Source of the DNA: CADEED01 sp044871085
GTDB taxonomy: Bacteria > Pseudomonadota > Gammaproteobacteria > Steroidobacterales > Steroidobacteraceae
Reading direction: 5' to 3'
Assembly: GCA_044871085.1 (NCBI GenBank)
Contig: JBIOZI010000113.1
Span: 1 to 20,642 of the forward strand
Length of the DNA stretch: 20,642 bases
The position numbers and the translations under genes were made by a program. Below are positions 16,100 through 20,642 of the stretch, in pieces; positions within the stretch are counted from its first letter, which is position 1, and every line of letters begins with the position of its first letter. The notes under the pieces are model-generated. The model saw nothing but the letters and a program-made list of their open reading frames with translations. It did not search any database and was not told the DNA's origin.

Positions 16100-17283
16100 T
16101 ACTTGCGTGACAGGTACCAGCAGGTCCATGCGAGCACACTGCACGCCAGCGACGTCCAGGCGATCCACGTCAGGCTGGGCAGCACGATGGGCGCCACGAT
16201 ACCCAGCGTGAACGCCGTCACCAGCAGCGCCACGAACGACTGCGCCGAGGCCGCCGTGCCGCGCGCGCCGGGGAACAGGTCGAGCATGCGCAGGGTGAGC
16301 GCGGGAAAGGCGAACTGCGCGCCGATGGCGCCGACGAACAGCAGCGCCTGCTGGGCGGGGATGGGCGGTATCGGCAGGAAGAAGTGGATGACCACGCGCG
16401 TCAGCGCCATCGCGAAGGTGATGGTGAAGCCGCTGCGCACCTGCGCGACGAGGTCGAGCCGCATCACCAGGCGTTGCGAGATCACCGCGCCGACCAGGAT
16501 GCCGGAGATCACCGGCAGGAAGAGGTGCCAGTACGACGTCTCGCCGAGATGCCAGTGCTTCTCGACGACGGCGGGAGCGGAGCCGATGAACACGGCCAGC
16601 GAGCAGAAGTTGATCGCCGCGGCCAGCGCCAGCATGACGAACTCCGGGTGTCGCAGCACGGTGATGGACGTGGCCACGAGATTGCGCGCGCTGAACGGAA
16701 TGCGCGCGGACACCGGGTGCGTCTCCGGCAGGCGCCACCAGGCCGAGATGGCGAAGATCACGCCGCACAGCGCCATCACCGCGAACACCGCGCGCCAGCC
16801 GTAGGCGACGTGCGCCCAGCCGCCGATGACGGGCGCGATCGCGGGCGCGATCGAGAAGATCATCGTGGTGGCGCTCATGAGGTGCTGCGCGCGCGGGCCT
16901 TCGTACAGGTCGCGGATGACGGCGCGGCTGATCACCACGCCGACGCCGGCGGTGGCGCCCTGCACCATGCGTGCCGCGATCAGGAAATGGTAGTTGGGCG
17001 CGAACATGCAGGCGATGGAGCCGACGGTATAGAGCGTCATGCCCGCGATCATCACCGGGCGCCGCCCGACGGCGTCCGACAGCGGCCCGTGCACCAGCGA
17101 GGCGAACGCGAACGGCACCATGTACGCGGTGATCACCTGCTGGAGCTGCCAGGCGTCCACCCGCAGCGCGCGCTCCATCGCGTGGAACGCCGGGAAGAAC
17201 GTGTCGATGGAGAACGGGCTCACCATCGTCAGCCCGCCGAGCAGCACGGCGAGCATCGCGTAGCCTGGGAGCTTGTGCTGCAC
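16072..17283 (-). CDS. Bcr/CflA-family multidrug efflux MFS transporter
   Basis: A 403-residue inner-membrane drug:H+ antiporter with about 12 hydrophobic helices. The N-terminal SPFSIDTFFPAFHAME resembles the Bcr/CflA opening (PLSIDMYLPALP), and motif A reads GPLSDAVGRRPVM. Motif C-like IAPAIAPVIGGW is typical of exporters. The start is GTG at 17283, only four bases (TTAG) after the trpA stop codon, with no evident Shine-Dalgarno; an ATG at 17256 with AGG upstream is an alternative. The position makes it the apparent last gene of the trp operon. Cargo is unknown. Family members export drugs such as bicyclomycin and chloramphenicol, or small metabolites; a tryptophan-pathway compound is a speculation from context. 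Confidence 0.88.
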   Translation of the reverse strand: MQHKLPGYAMLAVLLGGLTMVSPFSIDTFFPAFHAMERALRVDAWQLQQVITAYMVPFAFASLVHGPLSDAVGRRPVMIAGMTLYTVGSIACMFAPNYHFLIAARMVQGATAGVGVVISRAVIRDLYEGPRAQHLMSATTMIFSIAPAIAPVIGGWAHVAYGWRAVFAVMALCGVIFAISAWWRLPETHPVSARIPFSARNLVATSITVLRHPEFVMLALAAAINFCSLAVFIGSAPAVVEKHWHLGETSYWHLFLPVISGILVGAVISQRLVMRLDLVAQVRSGFTITFAMALTRVVIHFFLPIPPIPAQQALLFVGAIGAQFAFPALTLRMLDLFPGARGTAASAQSFVALLVTAFTLGIVAPIVLPSLTWIAWTSLACSVLAWTCWYLSRKYHDRTVAMA

Positions 17284-17287
17284 CTAA

Positions 17288-18064
17288 CTAACTGGGACGC
17301 AGGTTCTTCAGGAACGCGGCCGGATCACGCCCGCTCTCGAGCACCTCGACCAGCGCCGAGCCGACGATGACGCCCGCCACGTGCCCCTTCAACTGCTCGA
17401 CCTGCTCGCGGCCGCGGATGCCGAAGCCCGCGCACACGGGTAGTTTGCAGGCGGCGCGCACGGCATCGAGATACTGCGTCACGTCCCCGGGCACGGAGGC
17501 CGTGCGGCCGGTGGTGCCGGTCATGGTGACGGCGTACAGGAAGCCCTGCGTCGCCGCGGCGAGCTGCGCGAGGCGCTCGGGCTTGGTCACGGGCGTCACC
17601 ATCTGGATCAGCGCGATGCCGTGCACCGCGAGCGCCGCGCGGAATTCGGCCCCCTCGTCGAACGGCAGGTCCGGCACGATGAAGCCGCACACGCCGGCCG
17701 CGGCCGCGGCGCGCGCCAGCTCGGCGAAGCCGAAGGCCAGCAGCGGATTCAAATAGCTCATGAGCACCAGCGGCGCGCGCGGAAGCTGGCCGCCGCTCTG
17801 CATGGCCGTGAGCTCCTCGAGCAGCCAGCGCAGCGAAACGCCCTGGCGCAGGGCCTCGCGGCTCGAGCGCTGGATCGTCATGCCGTCGGCCATCGGGTCC
17901 GTGAACGGCACGCCGATCTCGACCACGTCCGCCTCGGTGCCCACCTGCGTGAGCAGCTCGCGAAAGGTCTCGCGCTTCGGATATCCCGCCGTCACGAAGG
18001 CGACGGTGGCGATGCCGCCGCGCGCGTCGAGGATGGCGCTGCTGATCTTCTCGGCCGGAGTCAT
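17288..18064 (-). CDS. trpA: Tryptophan synthase alpha subunit
   Basis: Cleaves indole-3-glycerol phosphate to indole and glyceraldehyde 3-phosphate; indole is channelled to TrpB within the alpha2beta2 complex. It has 258 residues, close to the E. coli length (268). The catalytic acids fall at the E. coli numbers: Glu49 in VVEIGVPFTDP and Asp60 in DPMADG. MSYLNPLL, GFIVPDLPFDE, the mobile loop TMTGTTGR, and FGIRG with VIVGSALVE for phosphate binding are all present. The ATG at 18064 overlaps the trpB stop (ATGA). It ends in TAG, followed by the exporter start. Confidence 0.97.
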   Translation of the reverse strand: MTPAEKISSAILDARGGIATVAFVTAGYPKRETFRELLTQVGTEADVVEIGVPFTDPMADGMTIQRSSREALRQGVSLRWLLEELTAMQSGGQLPRAPLVLMSYLNPLLAFGFAELARAAAAAGVCGFIVPDLPFDEGAEFRAALAVHGIALIQMVTPVTKPERLAQLAAATQGFLYAVTMTGTTGRTASVPGDVTQYLDAVRAACKLPVCAGFGIRGREQVEQLKGHVAGVIVGSALVEVLESGRDPAAFLKNLRPS

Positions 18065-19338
18065 GGCTGCCGTTCTTCGTGGTTCGGGCCGGCGAGCACG
18101 GTGCGCTGCAGGGTCGGCATGTCCTTGTCGCCGCGGCCGGAGAGGCCGATCAGCACTTTCCTGCCGGGGTTCAGCCGCGCCCAGCGCTTCGCACCCACGA
18201 AGGCGTGCGCGGACTCGATGGCGGGCAGTATGCCTTCGAGCCGGCAGCACTCGGTGAGCGCCGCCAGCGCATCGTCGTCGGTGGCGGCCTCGTAGCGCAC
18301 GCGTCCGGCCCACAGCAGCAGCGAGTGCTCCGGGCCCACGCCCGGGTAGTCGAGGCCGGCCGAAACCGAATGCGTCTCCTGGATCTGGCCGTCCGCGTCC
18401 TGCAGCAGCAGCGAATACGCGCCGTGCAGCACGCCGGGCCGCCCGGTGGCGAGCGTCGCCGCGTTCTGTCCGAGACCGTTGCCCGTGCCGCCGGCCTCGA
18501 TGCCGATGATCGCAACCGACTTGTCGCCGATGAATGGATGGAACATGCCGATGGCGTTCGAGCCGCCGCCGACGCAGGAGATGACCGCGTCCGGCAAACC
18601 ACCGGTGCGCTCCTCGAACTGCGCGCGCGCCTCCTTGCCGATGACCGACTGCAGCTCGCGCACGAGATAGGGAAACGGGTGCGGACCAACCGCCGAGCCG
18701 ATGATGTAGAAGGTGTCGCTGGGGTTGGCGACCCAGTCGCGGAATGCCTCGTCGATGGCGGCGCGCAGTGTCTGGTCGCCGCTGGTCACGGGCACCACGG
18801 TGGCGCCCAGCAACTTCATGCGCCCGACGTTCGGCGCCTGCCGTTCCATGTCTACCGAGCCCATGTACACCGTGCAGGGCAGGCCGACGCGCGCGCAGGC
18901 CGCCGCCGTGGCGACGCCATGCTGGCCGGCGCCGGTTTCCGCGACGATGCGCGTCACGCCGAGCCGCTTCGCGAGCAGCGCCTGGCCGAGCGCGTTGTTG
19001 ATCTTGTGCGCGCCGGTGTGCGCGAGGTCCTCGCGCTTGAGCCACACGTCCACGCCCCAGGCCTGCGAGAGCCGCGGCGCATGCGTGAGCGCGGTGGGCC
19101 GGCCCACCCAGCTCGCGAGCTCCGCGGCGAGCTGCGCCTGGAAGTCCGCCGCGTGCAGGTGCTGCTTCACGCCGGCCTCGAGCTTCTCGAAGGCGGCGAT
19201 CAGCGTCTCGGGAACATAGCGCCCGCCGAACGGGCCGAAGCGGCCGCGCGCGTCCGGATATTTTCCGGCCAGCTCGTCGGCGAGTAGTTTGGCCGGGTCC
19301 CAGCCAGCGCCGGCGGGCGGCGCGATCATCGGTTTCAT
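18061..19338 (-). CDS. trpB: Tryptophan synthase beta subunit
   Basis: PLP enzyme that condenses indole with L-serine to give L-tryptophan. It has 425 residues, about 25 longer than E. coli TrpB because of an N-terminal extension before GRFGPFGGRYVPETL. The PLP lysine is Lys112 in HTGAHKINNALGQ (E. coli Lys87). ETGAGQHG, the phosphate-binding GGGSNAIGMF and the monovalent-cation/COMM region are intact. One small difference is KREDLAHTGAHK where most enzymes have KREDLNHTGAHK. The ATG at 19338 overlaps the trpF stop and has GGAG (19350-19347) eight bases upstream. This is the TrpB1 type that pairs with TrpA. Confidence 0.97.
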   Translation of the reverse strand: MKPMIAPPAGAGWDPAKLLADELAGKYPDARGRFGPFGGRYVPETLIAAFEKLEAGVKQHLHAADFQAQLAAELASWVGRPTALTHAPRLSQAWGVDVWLKREDLAHTGAHKINNALGQALLAKRLGVTRIVAETGAGQHGVATAAACARVGLPCTVYMGSVDMERQAPNVGRMKLLGATVVPVTSGDQTLRAAIDEAFRDWVANPSDTFYIIGSAVGPHPFPYLVRELQSVIGKEARAQFEERTGGLPDAVISCVGGGSNAIGMFHPFIGDKSVAIIGIEAGGTGNGLGQNAATLATGRPGVLHGAYSLLLQDADGQIQETHSVSAGLDYPGVGPEHSLLLWAGRVRYEAATDDDALAALTECCRLEGILPAIESAHAFVGAKRWARLNPGRKVLIGLSGRGDKDMPTLQRTVLAGPNHEERQP

Positions 19339-19964
19339 GCGTTCATCTCCAGGGCGGCCATGCGTGCGGCGGCCACGAACTGCTCGATCATTTCCGTGTT
19401 CTTGACGCCGGGCGCCTCCTCGACGCCGCTCGACACGTCGACGCCGAAGGGCTTCACGCGGCGGATCGCGAGCCCGACGTTGCGCGCGTCGAGGCCGCCC
19501 GCGAGGATGAGCTGCGCGCGGCGCGCGAGCTCCGCTGCGGTGTCCCAGTCGGTGACGCGGCCGCTGCCGCTCACCGGCCCTTCGAACAGCAGCCGCGCGG
19601 GCAGCGCGCACGTGGGCTTCGGGCCCGGGCGCATCACCGGCAGCACGGACAGCTCCTTCGGCAGGGCGAGACTGTCGAGGTCGTCGATGTCGGTCTGCAG
19701 GATGTCGGGCCGGAAGTCGCGCAGGATGGCGCCCACTTCCTCGCGCGTCGGATGGCGCGTCACGGCCACGCAGGCCGCCCTGTGGCGCGCGGGGGCCGCG
19801 AGCTCGGTGGCGCGCTCGGCGCTGACGCGCCGCACCGAGCTCGCGAACACGAAGCCGATGGCGTCCACCTCGCAGGCGAGCGCGGCGTCGACGGCCTGCG
19901 GCGAGGTCATGCCGCAGAGCTTGATGAACAGCGCGCCCCGGCGCGTCGTGAACGGCGCGCTCAT
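19335..19964 (-). CDS. trpF: Phosphoribosylanthranilate isomerase
   Basis: Catalyses the Amadori rearrangement of phosphoribosylanthranilate to CdRP in tryptophan synthesis. It is a 209-residue (beta/alpha)8 barrel of the usual length. The general-base cysteine is Cys17 in IKLCGMTS; the general acid is the aspartate in the SGSGRVTDWD segment. ILAGGLDARNV and FGVDVSSGVE form the phosphate-binding end, followed by PGVKNTEMIEQFV. The ATG at 19964 overlaps the trpC stop (ATGA) and the stop overlaps the trpB ATG. It is separate from trpC, not fused as in E. coli. Confidence 0.96.
   Translation of the reverse strand: MSAPFTTRRGALFIKLCGMTSPQAVDAALACEVDAIGFVFASSVRRVSAERATELAAPARHRAACVAVTRHPTREEVGAILRDFRPDILQTDIDDLDSLALPKELSVLPVMRPGPKPTCALPARLLFEGPVSGSGRVTDWDTAAELARRAQLILAGGLDARNVGLAIRRVKPFGVDVSSGVEEAPGVKNTEMIEQFVAAARMAALEMNA
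19347..19350 (-). promoter_or_regulatory. Shine-Dalgarno of trpB
   Basis: GGAG within the trpF 3' end, eight bases before the ATG at 19338. It supports the start that carries the N-terminal extension of TrpB. Confidence 0.55.
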
Positions 19965-20642
19965 GCGCCGCCCGCGCGTTGCGCGCGACCCGCGACGGCG
20001 GTGCGCGCCGCGCCGAGCATGGCCTGCGCGAGCGCGGCGGGTTCCGCGGCCGACATCAGCGCGCTGCCGACCAGCGCGAGGTCGTAGCCACAGGCCGCGA
20101 CGCGCGCCGCGTCCTCGGGAGTCATCACGCCGCTCTCGGCGACGCGCTTCACGTCGGAGGGCAGCGAGGCCGCCAGCGAGTCGAGCCGGCCGGGCACCAC
20201 TTTCAAGGTGACGAGATCGCGGGAGTTCACGCCCACCAGCAGCAGCTTGCGCTGCGCGCGCCGCGTCTCGATCAGCGCATGCGCCAGCTCGATGTCGGCC
20301 GCGTCGAACGCCTCGAGCAGCACGAACATCTGCAATTCGAGCGCGGCGTCGATGAGCTGCTCGAGCTCGGGACGCGGCAGCATGCGGATGATGGCGAGCA
20401 CGCCGCTGGCGCCCGCCGCGCGGCCCTCGAGCACCTGGTAGGCGTCGACCAGGAAATCCTTGCGCATGGCGGGAATTCCCAGCGGCGCCAGGGCACGCGC
20501 GCCGGCGGTGAGGTCCTGCAGCGAGCCGTCGAAGCGGCTCGGCTCGGTGAGAATGGAAACGGCCGCGGCGCCGGCGCCGGCGTACGTGGCCACGCGCGCG
20601 CCCACGTCTTCATCGGCCGCGGTGCGCAGCACGCCCATCGCG
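19961..20642 (-). CDS. trpC: Indole-3-glycerol phosphate synthase (5' end outside window)
   Basis: Closes the indole ring of CdRP with decarboxylation. About 227 residues are present; roughly 30-45 N-terminal residues, including the first catalytic Glu/Lys pair, lie beyond the right edge. Visible landmarks are AGAAAVSILTE, FDGSLQDL, RKDFLVDAYQ (catalytic Lys), LLEAFD (Glu), VGVNSRDL (Asn), VAESGV (Glu-Ser) and LVGSALM. Some motifs differ from the common proteobacterial forms (VEVH, INNRDL), and the sequence reads closer to archaeal-style variants, yet the active-site residues in view are kept. It is upstream of and overlaps trpF. It could be a second, paralogous TrpC if the genome also has a trpGDC cluster. 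Confidence 0.92.
   Translation of the reverse strand, partial: AMGVLRTAADEDVGARVATYAGAGAAAVSILTEPSRFDGSLQDLTAGARALAPLGIPAMRKDFLVDAYQVLEGRAAGASGVLAIIRMLPRPELEQLIDAALELQMFVLLEAFDAADIELAHALIETRRAQRKLLLVGVNSRDLVTLKVVPGRLDSLAASLPSDVKRVAESGVMTPEDAARVAACGYDLALVGSALMSAAEPAALAQAMLGAARTAVAGRAQRAGGA

Noticed and set aside
1..20642. Mobile elements, prophage, CRISPR, toxin-antitoxin or defence islands
   Set aside because: No transposase, integrase, spaced repeats, tRNA-linked att sites or defence domains could be found; composition looks uniform.

Overview
The window is high-GC DNA (roughly 69% by eye), almost fully coding, from a proteobacterium. The ubiE-ubiJ-ubiB ubiquinone operon points to Gammaproteobacteria; a Steroidobacterales, Nevskiales or Xanthomonadales-like lineage is plausible, but I cannot place it from these genes alone. 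There are 15 protein-coding genes. Two run off the edges (korA-like on the left, trpC on the right). I see no rRNA, tRNA, CRISPR array, transposon or clear intrinsic terminator, and no gene-free stretch over 300 bases.

Layout. (1) Positions 1-3445, minus strand: an FAD/iron-sulfur, GltD-like subunit followed by the alpha subunit of a 2-oxoacid (probably 2-oxoglutarate) oxidoreductase. The pairing resembles the 2-oxoglutarate:NADP+ oxidoreductases of Thauera and Azoarcus. (2) 3515-6917, plus strand: a small DUF971 protein, then ubiE, ubiJ and ubiB, coupled by 1-4 base overlaps. (3) 6813-9073, minus strand: an MFS transporter and a SAM-dependent methyltransferase joined by a TGATG overlap. They diverge from (4) 9139-10953, a winged-helix/TolB-like/TPR regulator, which is followed on the same strand by (5) 11008-14697, a large membrane-bound PAS-PAS-PAS-GAF hybrid histidine kinase. 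(6) 14715-16099: a small exported DUF6265-type protein divergent from an AraC-family regulator. (7) 20642-16072, minus strand: trpC-trpF-trpB-trpA with 4-base ATGA overlaps, ending in a Bcr/CflA-type drug exporter whose GTG start lies 4 bases after the trpA stop.

How the genes work together. Regions 1, 2 and 7 are central metabolism: 2-oxoacid oxidation with electron transfer to NADP(H), quinone head-group methylation and assembly, and tryptophan synthesis. Regions 3-6 look like a sensory and accessory stretch: a transporter/methyltransferase pair opposite a putative one-component regulator, then a multi-sensor kinase.

Most of the window is recognisable. The least explained signal is not a gene but a dispersed degenerate octamer, GTAGWTWG, with 11 exact copies spread over the whole window in several reading frames and in one intergenic gap, far more than I would expect at this base composition. 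Other points for follow-up are the exporter in the trp operon, the regulator/transporter/methyltransferase module with 10-bp-phased repeats in its divergent promoter, and a methyltransferase whose tail is encoded antisense to the end of ubiB.
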